Counted from the stretch's first letter, positions 49,176 to 57,719 are shown. The stretch: 64,000 bases of DNA from Blastococcus sp. CPCC 205250 (GCF_019799925.1 NZ_JABGCG010000004.1:1-64000); one strand, 5' to 3'. Numbers and translations are program-made. Notes: generated from the sequence alone by a model not told the origin.

Positions 49176-50044
49176 TCGACACCGAACTGCCCCACGCCCC
49201 CTCGACCAGCCCGGTGGCCTGTGGGTTCGCTGCCTGCCTGGCCTCGGTCATCGAGGTGCCGGTGGCCGACCTGCCGCTGCCAGCCGGTGACCTGCCCCAG
49301 GCTCTGGGCGCGTGGCGGTCGTGGCTGGCCGGACGAGGCTTCGGCCTGCTGCCCATCGCCGAGCCCACCGCCTTCCAGTGGGCCGGCTGGTGGCTCGCGG
49401 TCGTGCAGGCCGACGACACCGAGGTCGCCACGGTGGCCTTCGGCACCCCGCCGGGCATCGTGCTCAGCCCCCAGGACCCCACCCTCCTCGGCCGGGCAAC
49501 CGCGGAGCTGCCGATCACCGCCGCCTACGCCGTCGCCTCCCTCGACCCCGTGCTCCGTGCGGCGACGGTGACGCCCGATCTGCACGGCACTGTCGAAGCC
49601 CTCGCGGTCGCCCCCGCGGCCGAGGCGGAGATGCGACTGCTCGAGGTTGCCTCCGCCCGCGCCGGCCGCGGCCTGGACGGTGACCGGTACGCCGCCGGCG
49701 CCGGCACCTTCAGCCCACGCGCCGGGCACCGGCCCGGCTACGACCTGACCCTGATGGCCGCCGAGGTCCTCGACGAGCTCACCGCCGCCGGGCACGCGAT
49801 CGACTTCGCCGCCACCCGCCGCAACGTGCTCACCCGCGGCATCGACGTCAATGCCCTCGTCGGCTCCACGTTCCGCATCGGCGACGTGCTCTGCGCCGGC
49901 CGCCGGCTGTGCGAGCCCTGCGTGCACCTGGACCGGCTCAGCGGGCCCGGTCTGCTCCGGCCGCTCATCCACAAGGGCGGACTGCGGGTGGACGTCCTCA
50001 CCGACGGCGAGATTCGCCTCGGAGCACCGATCTGGGCCGCCTGA
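49172..50044 (+). CDS. MOSC-domain protein
   Basis: The 290-residue protein has an unfamiliar N-terminal part (1-130) and a C-terminal MOSC domain. The latter has a GRGLDGDRYAAGAGTFS segment, YDLTLMAAEVLDELTAAG, the RNVLTRGIDVNALVGSTFRI motif and GRRLCEPCVHLDRL with two Cys, one of which may bind Mo or sulfur. MOSC proteins such as YcbX and mARC reduce N-hydroxylated compounds with molybdenum cofactor, while others have unknown roles. Coupling to the gamma-lyase suggests it acts on that enzyme's product or substrate. Confidence 0.83.
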   Translation: MIDTELPHAPSTSPVACGFAACLASVIEVPVADLPLPAGDLPQALGAWRSWLAGRGFGLLPIAEPTAFQWAGWWLAVVQADDTEVATVAFGTPPGIVLSPQDPTLLGRATAELPITAAYAVASLDPVLRAATVTPDLHGTVEALAVAPAAEAEMRLLEVASARAGRGLDGDRYAAGAGTFSPRAGHRPGYDLTLMAAEVLDELTAAGHAIDFAATRRNVLTRGIDVNALVGSTFRIGDVLCAGRRLCEPCVHLDRLSGPGLLRPLIHKGGLRVDVLTDGEIRLGAPIWAA

Positions 50045-50062
50045 GCCGACTGGAGCTGCCCC

Positions 50063-50560
50063 GTGCCCGACAAGACCGCGTTCGCCCTCGTCGACGCGTT
50101 CACCACCGAGCACCCGTCTTCGGGCAACCCGGCGGGGGTGCTGCTGCTCGACGAACTCCCCGATCGGCGCTGGATGCAGGGCGTGGCGGACCAGCTGGCG
50201 CAAGCAGAGACGGCGTTCCTGGCCCCCGGCGAGGATGGCGCCTTCCGTCTGCGCTGGTCCAACCCGCGGGCCGAGCTCGCGCTGTGGGTCCGCCACATTG
50301 GCCAGCGCCCACTGGCTCTAGGCGTCAGGCGTCCTGGGAACAGGAGGCGCTCGCCTTCGCGACAGCAAGGGACGGCTCACACCGCCGTGCGAGCTGAAGA
50401 CCGGGTAGCGCTCGACTTCGCCACGGTCCCCGCAACGCAGGTGACGTCGTCTCCGGAGCCCCGGGCCGCCTTCGCGGGAGCGGCCCCACCTGGGCGGCGA
50501 TCACCGACCATCCGGATCCCGGGGATCGCGACATGCTCGCGTCCTCGAGTCGGACCACGC
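50063..50560 (+). pseudogene. Decayed second PhzF gene
   Basis: The first 80 residues are an intact PhzF start (FALVDAFTTEHPSSGNPAGV, then AQAETAFLAPGEDGAFRLRW), closely like 42441-41629. The frame then breaks: CGSATLASAHWL appears in another frame, where a normal PhzF has CGHATLASAHWL. Later pieces, DRVALDFATVPATQVTSSPE and then a DHP-type region, match the paralogue in yet another frame. No catalytic C-terminal half remains. It may have come from a duplication that has since decayed. Confidence 0.75.
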
Positions 50561-50915
50561 CGGACAGTTGGCACTCGGGTGGGTGCCCCGACGTTGGGCC
50601 GATCCCGGGTGCCAATGCCGTAGCTTCCGGGTGGAAAGCGACGTCGCGATCGCAATGCCGCTCTTCCGCGAGAACCTCGTCCGGCTCGCGGCGCGATCGT
50701 CCCCTTGGACGCGGCGGAGGTGCCCGGCACTGCGTCGTGGCGCCGGGAGGGGACAGCCCCGAGCGAAGTCCCGCTGAGTCGTCGTCGGCGAAGTCTTCAC
50801 GGCGTTCCTGCTTCCGTCTGCGGACCCGCTGGCTGGTCCGCCTGCTGACTCAGCGGCGAGCCGCACGCAGTCGCCGGCTTCACCACCGGTGTCCGCAGCA
50901 CACGGGAGAGCAACA
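50561..50915. other. Stretch without recognisable gene
   Basis: No frame shows a family motif. A short stretch near 50640 (SDVAIAMPLFRENLVRLAAR) reads naturally but is not long enough for a call. It separates the amino-acid module from the catabolic cluster. Confidence 0.35.
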
Positions 50916-50944
50916 TTGACTCATAGAGTCATGTGTCTTAATAT
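50916..50944 (+). promoter_or_regulatory. Promoter with palindromic operator upstream of arsR-type gene
   Basis: TTGACT (50916-50921) and TAATAT (50939-50944) are a near-consensus -35 and -10 with a 17-base spacer. TGACTCATAGAGTCA (50917-50931) is a perfect 15-bp palindrome that overlaps the -35, as expected for an ArsR-family autoregulator. The gene it would drive begins at 51037. This is one of the best consensus promoters in the window. Confidence 0.65.
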
Positions 50945-51036
50945 GGAGTCGACCCTCCCCAACAGGTGAGGGGGTCGGACACCGAACCGCTTTCGCTCGG
51001 ACTTGTGGACGGCGCCCGGATCCCCAGGAGATCAAT

Positions 51037-51465
51037 GTGACAGCGGATCGCGGACATTTTCGTCCCCCTAGAGGCGTCGCATCCATGGCGCAGGAGCGGG
51101 TGCGTGCGCTGGCGCACCAGCAGGAGGACCGCTCGGTTGCCGATGACGGGTGGGGTGACTCCGGCGCGGTGCCCTACGCACTGAACACCATGGCTCATCC
51201 CGTCCGGCACCAGCTGCTCCGGTTGCTGGCCGAACGCGGTGAGATCGGCGTCGCCGTGCTGCGGCAGGAGCTGTCGCTGTCCAAGCCGGCCGTCGCCTAC
51301 CACACGAAGCTCCTACTGAGCGCCGACCTGATCGACGTCCGGCGGCAGGGCCGAAGCCTCCTCTACACGCTTCGGCATGCCGCCGTCGCCGAGCTGCGGG
51401 ACGCGCTGGCGGCCCTGGCCCGTCCTCCTCGCACGCACGACGGCGCCGCCGGTCCGAAGGTCTGA
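51037..51465 (+). CDS. ArsR-family transcriptional regulator
   Basis: The 142-residue protein has a winged HTH: LNTMAHPVRHQLLRLLAERG, then VAVLRQELSLSKPAVAYHTK and LLLSADLIDVRRQGRSLLYT. It has no Cys pair for metal sensing, so it may sense something else. The GTG at 51037 follows AGGAG by six bases. Upstream lies a consensus promoter with a palindrome that is its likely own operator. It is convergent with the acyl-CoA dehydrogenase genes and divergent from nothing nearby; the target is unknown. Confidence 0.8.
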   Translation: MTADRGHFRPPRGVASMAQERVRALAHQQEDRSVADDGWGDSGAVPYALNTMAHPVRHQLLRLLAERGEIGVAVLRQELSLSKPAVAYHTKLLLSADLIDVRRQGRSLLYTLRHAAVAELRDALAALARPPRTHDGAAGPKV

Positions 51466-51514
51466 CCTCGGAACCAACGACGCCGCCAGCCCGAAGCCGG
51501 GGAAGCTCAGGCGG

Positions 51515-52711
51515 TCAGCGCACCCACTGCTTGCTGCCCGGCAGGTTGAGCCGCGGCAGGCCGAGGACGTGCTGGGCGATCATGCCCTTGAAGACCTCGG
51601 TGGTGCCTCCGTAGGTGGCGGTCCCCTGCGCCCAGCGGTGCGCGAACTCGAGGACGCCGTCCTCGATGGCGCCGTCGGAGCCATGGGCGAGCAGCGCCTC
51701 GGGGCCGACCATGTCGATCAGCTCGGCGATGCCCGCGATGTAGGACAGCGAGGCCTTGTTGCGGCCCATGGGCCCATGAGTGACCCGGCTGGCCTCGGTC
51801 GACACCACCAGCGCGCCAAGGCGGTCGAGGAAGACGGGGTCGTCGGCGACGAGGGTGCCGTCGGGGCGGGTGGTCCGCTTGGCCCAGCGGGCCGCGGCGT
51901 CGATCGCCCTGTCGAACGCCTGCGTGTAGGTGAACCCCCCGGCGAGGTCCTCGAGACCGTCTGCGATGCGGCCGCCCCCGTGTTCGTTGGACAGGGGCCC
52001 CTGCAGAGTCGCCCAGCCCGCGTTCACGTCGCCCACCCGGTAGCGGTCGGCGACGTGGACGTCGGTGTAGTAGACGGCATTGGTGCGCTCGCCGCCGTAG
52101 GTGCGGATCGCCTGGATCTCCACGCCCGGGGAGTCCAGCGGCACGAGGAACATCGTCAGGCCCTTGTGCTTCGGGGCCTCGGGGTCGGTCCGGGTGATGA
52201 GGAACGTGTACTGGCAGTTGTGGGCCCCGGTGGTCCACAGCTTCGAGCCGTTGAGCACCCACTCGTCGCCGTCCCGGACGGCGCGCAGGGTGGCGCCGGC
52301 GATGTCGGAGCCGCCTTCGGGGTCGCTGTAGCCCAGGCAGAAGCGGACCCGGCCCGCGGCGACCTCCGGCTTCAGCTCGGCGGCAAGCTCCGGGTCGGCG
52401 GACAACTGGAGCCCAGACCAAACCAGGCGTGTGGTGCCCTGCGTCACGCCAGGCACTTCACGGTGCGCCAGCTCGAGGGCGAGGATCCGCTGGCAGACGC
52501 GGTCCAGGTCGGCGCCGCCGTCCTCGACCGGCCAGCCGGGGAACAGCCACCCCCTGCCGCCGAGCGCCAAGTGGACGCCCTCGTCGAAGCCGTCACCGGT
52601 ACGCCGCTCGTGCTCGTGCACCTCCTCGGTGACGATCTCGTCGAGGAAGGCGCGCACCTCCCGTTGGAAGGCCTGCTGGTCGGCGGTGAGCTCGACGGTG
52701 CTGAAGTCCAT
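51515..52711 (-). CDS. Acyl-CoA dehydrogenase (subunit of a FadE pair)
   Basis: The 398-residue protein has the acyl-CoA dehydrogenase fold: RVRFCLGYSDPEGGSDIAGA, then LNGSKLWTTGAHNCQYTFLI for the FAD-binding region, and TATYGGTTEVFKGMIAQHVL at the C-terminus. It is adjacent to a shorter acyl-CoA dehydrogenase on the same strand with a 13-base gap. Small pairs of this kind (such as the FadE28/29-type in mycobacteria) form alpha2beta2 complexes on large CoA thioesters. It would oxidise acyl-CoA to enoyl-CoA. Confidence 0.87.
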   Translation of the reverse strand: MDFSTVELTADQQAFQREVRAFLDEIVTEEVHEHERRTGDGFDEGVHLALGGRGWLFPGWPVEDGGADLDRVCQRILALELAHREVPGVTQGTTRLVWSGLQLSADPELAAELKPEVAAGRVRFCLGYSDPEGGSDIAGATLRAVRDGDEWVLNGSKLWTTGAHNCQYTFLITRTDPEAPKHKGLTMFLVPLDSPGVEIQAIRTYGGERTNAVYYTDVHVADRYRVGDVNAGWATLQGPLSNEHGGGRIADGLEDLAGGFTYTQAFDRAIDAAARWAKRTTRPDGTLVADDPVFLDRLGALVVSTEASRVTHGPMGRNKASLSYIAGIAELIDMVGPEALLAHGSDGAIEDGVLEFAHRWAQGTATYGGTTEVFKGMIAQHVLGLPRLNLPGSKQWVR

Positions 52712-52724
52712 GTCGTCAGTCCTC

Positions 52725-53765
52725 TCAGAAGGTGCGCAGGAGCGCGGCGGCGATCTGGCGGCGGTCGGATCCGGGGTCTCCGCCCAGGACGCTCCAGCCC
52801 TTGGCCCGGAGGAAGAACAGGCTGATGTCGGCCTCGACGGTGAAGCCCAGACCGCCCTGCGTGTGCGCGGAGACCCAGGCGGCCTCGGTGGCGGCGTGCG
52901 CGGCCTGCACTAACGCCGCGAGCGGCAGGTCCGGCCGCGTCTGGGGCTCGTGGGTGGCGTACCAGGCGGCCTTGTGGACGAGGTTGCGCGCGCCGGAGAT
53001 CTCGGTGACGACGTCGGCGAGCGGAAAGGCGACGCCCTGCAGCGCGCCGATCGCGACGCCGAGGGTGCGGCGGGTCTTGGCGAACTCGACGCCGAGGTGC
53101 AGCGCGGAGTCGGCGATGCCGACCAGCGCGGCGGCGGTGAGCAGCTTCCACTCGGCGACGGCGCTGCGGAACCGCTGCTCGGCGTCCGGGCCGCTGACGA
53201 GGACGGTGCGCTCGCCGGCGGCAGGGTCGAACCAGGCCAGCGGCGTCGAGCCCTGGTTGGGCACGTGGGCGGCGGGCTCGGCGAGCGTGTGCAGGGTCAG
53301 GCCCTCGGCCGACCAGGCGACGACGTCGCGGGCGACCGCGGCGTCGGGCACCAGTTGGCGGTTGGTGCCGCCGACCGGCTGCAGGGCGAGGGTGACCACC
53401 CGCTCCCCGGCGGCCGCGGCGGCCACGAGCTCGTCGGCACCGCCGGCCCGGGCCAGCAGCCGCGAGGCGACGACGTGCGAGACGAGCGGGACCGGAGCCA
53501 CGACCTTGCCGAGCTCCTCGGCGACCAGCACGAGGTCGACCAGCGTGGCGTCGTCGCCGCCGACGGCTTCGGGCAGCGCCATCGCAGTGGCGCCCATGGC
53601 GACCACCCGCTGCCACAGGTCGGCGTCGAAGCCCAGCGGCTCCGCGTCCCGCACCAGCGAGGACGGCACCTGCTTGGTGAAGAAGTCACCGAACCCCTCG
53701 CGTACCGCCTGCTGGTCCTCGTCCAGACGGAAGTCCTGACGGCGCAGCTCGAACCGGTCTGTCAT
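52725..53765 (-). CDS. Acyl-CoA dehydrogenase, short subunit
   Basis: The 346-residue protein is a truncated acyl-CoA dehydrogenase: FRLDEDQQAVREGFGDFFTK at the N-terminus, ALVGIADSALHLGVEFAKTR in the middle and LGGDPGSDRRQIAAALLRTF at the end. It lacks the usual catalytic-Glu segment, as in the non-catalytic subunit of heteromeric FadE pairs. The start ATG is at 53765. Together with the gene at 52711 it probably forms one enzyme that acts in beta-oxidation-like steps. Confidence 0.82.
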   Translation of the reverse strand: MTDRFELRRQDFRLDEDQQAVREGFGDFFTKQVPSSLVRDAEPLGFDADLWQRVVAMGATAMALPEAVGGDDATLVDLVLVAEELGKVVAPVPLVSHVVASRLLARAGGADELVAAAAAGERVVTLALQPVGGTNRQLVPDAAVARDVVAWSAEGLTLHTLAEPAAHVPNQGSTPLAWFDPAAGERTVLVSGPDAEQRFRSAVAEWKLLTAAALVGIADSALHLGVEFAKTRRTLGVAIGALQGVAFPLADVVTEISGARNLVHKAAWYATHEPQTRPDLPLAALVQAAHAATEAAWVSAHTQGGLGFTVEADISLFFLRAKGWSVLGGDPGSDRRQIAAALLRTF

Positions 53766-53800
53766 GGATGGGGTCCTCCGCTGTCGATGGGGCGGGCAGC

Positions 53801-53818
53801 GACGCCTCGAGGCGTCGG
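53801..53818. promoter_or_regulatory. Perfect 18-bp palindrome between acyl-CoA dehydrogenase and thiolase
   Basis: CGACGCCTCGAGGCGTCG reads the same on both strands. It lies 35 bases upstream of the acyl-CoA dehydrogenase start and 84 bases after the thiolase stop. It could be an operator or a short hairpin. No T tract follows. Confidence 0.4.
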
Positions 53819-53902
53819 TGTGTGCGGGGCGGTCCAGGCAGCCGTCGCCGTCCGGTGATGCCGGAGCGAGTGCTCAGACGGCCTGGGCAGCGAGTTGCTC
53901 GA

Positions 53903-55072
53903 TCAGACCTGGACGATGACGGCGCCGGACATGCCGCCGCCGGCACACATGGTGGCGATGCCGTAGCCGCCGCCGAGGCGGCGCAGGTCGTTGACCAGGG
54001 TGCCGAGCATGCGGGCGCCGGACGCGGAGATGGGGTGGCCGAGGCTGCAGCCGCTGCCGTGGATGTTCACCTTTTCCTCGTCGATGCCGAGCAGCTTGCA
54101 GGCCGCGACCGGCACCGAGGCGAAGGCCTCGTTGATCTCCCACAGCGCGATGTCCGAGATCGACAGCCCGGCGCGCTCGAGGACCTTGGGGATGCCGTCG
54201 AGCGGCGCCATGCCCGTCCGCCGCGGGTTGGTCCCGGTCGATGCCCAGGCCTTGACGGTGGCGAGGACGGGCAGACCCTCGCTGTAGGCCAGTGCGTCGC
54301 TGGCCAGCGTGAGGGCCGCCGCGGCGTCGTTGGACCCGCTGGCATTGCCGGCGGTGATCGAGAAGCCGTCGATCTCGGGGTGCAGGACCCTGAGGGTGGC
54401 CAGCTTCTCCATGGTGGTGTCGCGCCGTGGGTGCTCGTCGACGGAGAAGTCGACGTAGGTGCCGTCTTTCTGCAGCGCCTTGATCGGCACGATCTCATCG
54501 GCGAGCAGACCGGCGTCGATGGCCTCGACGGCGCGCTGGTGCGATCGCAGTGCCCAGGCGTCCATGTCGTGGCGGGTGAGACCGGCTTCCTGCGCGGTGT
54601 TCCAGCCGACGGTGATCGACATGTCTCTGCTGGGCGCGTCGGGTGCGTCCTCGTGGATGGGCGGGAACCAGTCCGCGACGTCCTCGCTACCGGGCACCCG
54701 CCGGGAGAAACGGGGTGACAGCGAACCGGCCTGGACACCGCCGGCGATGACCGCGCGGTCCATGCCGGAGCGGATGGACCCGGCGGCGATCGCGACCGAG
54801 GTGAGGCTGCCGGCGCAGTGCCGGTTGATCGCGAGGCCGGGGACGTGGTCCAGGCCCGCCTCGATGGCCACGTAGCGGGCGACCGCGCCGCCGCCGTACA
54901 GCGACTCGGCGAACACCATGTCGTCGATCAGGCGTGGGTCGATGCCGGCGCGCTCGATGGTGGCGGTGAGAACGACCTGGGCCATCTCCTCGGCCGTGGT
55001 GTCGGCGAGCGTGCCCTTTCGAGCGGTTCCGATCGCGGTCCGGGCGGCACTGACGATCACGGCTTCAGGCAT
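53903..55072 (-). CDS. Thiolase (acetyl-CoA acetyltransferase type)
   Basis: The 389-residue protein has the standard degradative-thiolase residues: INRHCAGSLTSVAIAAGSI with the nucleophile Cys, NEAFASVPVAACKLLG, HGSGCSLGHPISASGARMLG with the His, and TMCAGGGMSGAVIVQV with the second Cys. The ATG at 55072 is preferred over a GTG at 55078 because AGAGG lies seven bases upstream. It would release acetyl-CoA or propionyl-CoA from a 3-oxoacyl-CoA, the last step of beta-oxidation-type breakdown. Confidence 0.9.
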   Translation of the reverse strand: MPEAVIVSAARTAIGTARKGTLADTTAEEMAQVVLTATIERAGIDPRLIDDMVFAESLYGGGAVARYVAIEAGLDHVPGLAINRHCAGSLTSVAIAAGSIRSGMDRAVIAGGVQAGSLSPRFSRRVPGSEDVADWFPPIHEDAPDAPSRDMSITVGWNTAQEAGLTRHDMDAWALRSHQRAVEAIDAGLLADEIVPIKALQKDGTYVDFSVDEHPRRDTTMEKLATLRVLHPEIDGFSITAGNASGSNDAAAALTLASDALAYSEGLPVLATVKAWASTGTNPRRTGMAPLDGIPKVLERAGLSISDIALWEINEAFASVPVAACKLLGIDEEKVNIHGSGCSLGHPISASGARMLGTLVNDLRRLGGGYGIATMCAGGGMSGAVIVQV

Positions 55073-55228
55073 TGGCACCTCTTAGTTGGTGAGCGTGATG
55101 GAGATCGACGACCCGACGCCATCGCCCTTGGTCCGCGGGAGCGTCGAGCAAGCTTTCGGTGAGACCTGTACTGAGCGGGTCGTCGCCGCAGCCCGGGCGT
55201 CCGCCCGGGCTGCGGCGGCGTCTGCCGA

Positions 55229-56047
55229 TCAGCGGATGGTGACGCCCGCGTCGACCTTCATCTGGGTGCCGGTGACGTACCGGGCGTCGTCGGAGACGAG
55301 GTGCAGGACGGCGTTGCTGATATCCCGCGCCTCGACCATCGGGACGGGGAGCGCGTTCTCGTAGATCGGGCTGAGGTCCGTTCGGGTCTCGCTGAGCAGC
55401 CCGAACAGGGACATGGGCGCCATGCCGGTGGGCACGCCCGTCGGGTGCACGGTGTTGACCCGGATGCTGTGCACCGCGAGCTCGTTGGCCAGCGCGAGGC
55501 TCAGTCCGACCACCCCGTGCTTGGAGGCGGTGTAGGGGGTGGTCAGGGGGCTGCCCTTGATCCCCGCGGCGGAGCTGATGTTCACCAGACTCCCGCCTCC
55601 GGCCGCGATGAGGTGCGGGATCGCGGCGACGCAGGTGTTCCAGGTGCCGATGAGGTTGACGTCCAGGACGGCGCGCCAGTCCTCCGGCGTGGTGGTGTCC
55701 CAGGAGCCGGCGGTGATGACGCCGGCGTTGGCCACCGACGCGTCGAGACCGCCCAGCTCCTCGACCGCCTCGTCGACGGCCGCCTTCAGCCCGGCGGCGT
55801 CGCGGATGTCGACGACCTTGGACACCGCGCGGCGGCCGAGCTCGCCGACCAGGCGCGCGGTCTCGGCCAGGTCGTCCTCGGTCGCGAGCGGGTACTCCAG
55901 CTCCGGCACCGGACGGCAGAGGTCGACGAGGACGACGTCCGCGCCCTCCTCCGCCAGCCGCAGCGCGTGGCTGCGGCCCATCCCGCGCGCGGCCCCGGTG
56001 ACCAGGACCCGCTTGCCGGCGACCCGGCCCGATCCGGGGGCGGTCAT
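55229..56047 (-). CDS. Mycofactocin-type SDR (first of three)
   Basis: The 272-residue SDR has the cofactor motif VLVTGAARGMGRSHALRLAE and an active site with Ser (LVNISSAAGIKG) and Tyr-x-x-x-Lys (YTASKHG). VLVDLCRPVPELEYPLATED, then DLAETARLVGE contains the insertion typical of the mycofactocin-coupled SDR group (carveol-dehydrogenase-like), which holds its NAD tightly and passes electrons to mycofactocin. It overlaps the neighbour by 4 bases. It may oxidise a secondary alcohol. Confidence 0.85.
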   Translation of the reverse strand: MTAPGSGRVAGKRVLVTGAARGMGRSHALRLAEEGADVVLVDLCRPVPELEYPLATEDDLAETARLVGELGRRAVSKVVDIRDAAGLKAAVDEAVEELGGLDASVANAGVITAGSWDTTTPEDWRAVLDVNLIGTWNTCVAAIPHLIAAGGGSLVNISSAAGIKGSPLTTPYTASKHGVVGLSLALANELAVHSIRVNTVHPTGVPTGMAPMSLFGLLSETRTDLSPIYENALPVPMVEARDISNAVLHLVSDDARYVTGTQMKVDAGVTIR

Positions 56048-56883
56048 CGGACCGTGAAGCCGGCGTCGAGCGGCCAGGCGATGCCGGTGATGTACTTGGC
56101 TTGCTCAGAGACGAGGAAGGCCACGGCGTTTGCGATGTCCTCGGGCTGCAGCATCTCGATGGGCAGCGCGTTCTGCATGCCGGCGATCATGTTGTCGCCG
56201 GACGCGGCGGCCTGCTCGAACTGCTTTGCCATCGCCTCGTTCATCGTCATGCCGCTCATCACGCCGGTCGGGTGGATGGTGTTCACCCGGATCCACTCCT
56301 TGGCCAGGTGGCCGGCCAGGGACTGCGCGAGACCGACGAGGCCACGCTTGGACGCCATGTAGGCCAGGCCACTGGCCTGATCGGCGGGGGAGGACTTGAT
56401 TCCGGCCGTCGAGCTGGTGATGACGATCGAGCCGCCGCGGCCGGCCTCGCGCATGGCCGGCAGCGCCGCGCGGATGGTGTGGTAGACGCCGGTCAGGTTG
56501 GTGTCGATGACGTCCTGCCACTCGGCGAGCAGGTCCTCCTCGTCGCCGAGCCGGATGATCCCGGCGTTGGCGATGACGATGTCGACCCGGCCGAACTCGG
56601 CGAGGCCCTCGTCGAAGGCGGCCTTCAGGCCGGCGAAGTCGCGGACGTCGGCCTTGCGGGCGACGATCCGGCGGTCCTGCTTCTCGACGAGGGCGACGGT
56701 CTCGGCGAGGTCGGCCTCGCTGGCGTTGGGGTAGGTCATCGTCGGGATGTCGGCGCAGATGTCGACGGCGATGATGTCGCAGCCCTCCTGTGCCAGACGG
56801 ACGGCGTGCGCGCGTCCCTGGCCGCGGGCGGCTCCGGTGATGAAGGCGACCTTGCCGGTGAGCGTGCCCTCGGATGTGGGCAT
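56044..56883 (-). CDS. Mycofactocin-type SDR (second of three)
   Basis: The 279-residue SDR has FITGAARGQGRAHAVRLAQE and the active-site Ser in SIVITSSTAGIKSSP with Tyr-x-x-x-Lys in AYMASKRG. The insertion with DICADIPTMTYPNASEADLA, then ETVALVEKQDRR marks the mycofactocin group. The C-terminus ends GIAWPLDAGFTVR, the usual SDR tail. GAGAGGAG precedes the ATG. It is coupled to the first SDR gene and follows the carboxymuconolactone-like gene on the same strand. Confidence 0.86.
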   Translation of the reverse strand: MPTSEGTLTGKVAFITGAARGQGRAHAVRLAQEGCDIIAVDICADIPTMTYPNASEADLAETVALVEKQDRRIVARKADVRDFAGLKAAFDEGLAEFGRVDIVIANAGIIRLGDEEDLLAEWQDVIDTNLTGVYHTIRAALPAMREAGRGGSIVITSSTAGIKSSPADQASGLAYMASKRGLVGLAQSLAGHLAKEWIRVNTIHPTGVMSGMTMNEAMAKQFEQAAASGDNMIAGMQNALPIEMLQPEDIANAVAFLVSEQAKYITGIAWPLDAGFTVR

Positions 56884-56948
56884 AGGGATGTGCTCCTCTC
56901 CGTGCGGCGTGGTGCCGCCCGGGTGGTCGGTGCGGGTGGGTGAGGCGG

Positions 56949-57719
56949 TCAGCGGTTGGCGAGCATCTGGCCGAGGACGTCGTCCTCGACGGCCTTGGCC
57001 AGTGCTGCGCCCTTGGTCTCGCCGGCATAGGCGGTGAAGTGGCGGACGATCTCGTCCATCTCCGGCCGGGTGACGTTGCCGGAGTGCTGGGCCGAGCCGA
57101 CGTGGCTCAGGATGGGCATGGGCGCCTCGCACACCCCGACGCAGGCGACCGTGATGAACCGCCGGTCGCGGCGGGACAGCCCGGGCCGCTGCCACATGTG
57201 ACCGAAGACGAAGTTGAGGATCCCCGCCTGCTGGAACGGGGTGTTGCGGGCCGGGGCGCTCACCAGGTTGACGTCGCGGAACTCCTGCTCGCCGCGCTGG
57301 AGGCGGGCCTCCCAGTCGTTCTCGCCGAGGGACTCGTTGCTGAGGACCGGCCAGTCGGTGACCTCCTCGCCGCGCTCCTGGCGGATGACGGTCCACTTCT
57401 CGCGGACGACCATCTCCATGCGCGAGGCCTTGGGCCAGCCGCAGTAGACGGCGAAGTGGAGGATGAACTCGAGCATCTCCTCCAGGGAGATGTCGCCGCT
57501 GTTGAGCGCGGCGTAGACGTGGTCGTCCATCGCCTGCTGGTCGGTGTCGTAGCCGACGCAGACGAGGGTGACCCAGCGCCGCTCACGCCGGCTCAGGCCG
57601 GGAGCCGCCCAGAGCTCGCTGAACAACCGGTCGCGCCGCGCCCGCTCATCAGGGCTCGCGGCCGTTGGCGGGTCGATCGTCATGACCTCGCGGTACATGT
57701 CGTCGGTCGTCAGCGTCAT
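56949..57719 (-). CDS. Carboxymuconolactone-decarboxylase-family protein
   Basis: The 256-residue protein has two CMD/AhpD-like regions: LSRRERRWVTLVCVGYDTDQ, then ALNSGDISLEEMLEFILHFA, and later LSRRDRRFITVACVGVCEAP, then NVTRPEMDEIVRHFTAYAGE. The Cys-x-x-Cys pair of AhpD is not present, so it is not a peroxidase partner. Members of this family often lie in ring-cleavage or lactone pathways. The ATG at 57719 is 46 bases from the TetR operator at 57766. Confidence 0.8.
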   Translation of the reverse strand: MTLTTDDMYREVMTIDPPTAASPDERARRDRLFSELWAAPGLSRRERRWVTLVCVGYDTDQQAMDDHVYAALNSGDISLEEMLEFILHFAVYCGWPKASRMEMVVREKWTVIRQERGEEVTDWPVLSNESLGENDWEARLQRGEQEFRDVNLVSAPARNTPFQQAGILNFVFGHMWQRPGLSRRDRRFITVACVGVCEAPMPILSHVGSAQHSGNVTRPEMDEIVRHFTAYAGETKGAALAKAVEDDVLGQMLANR

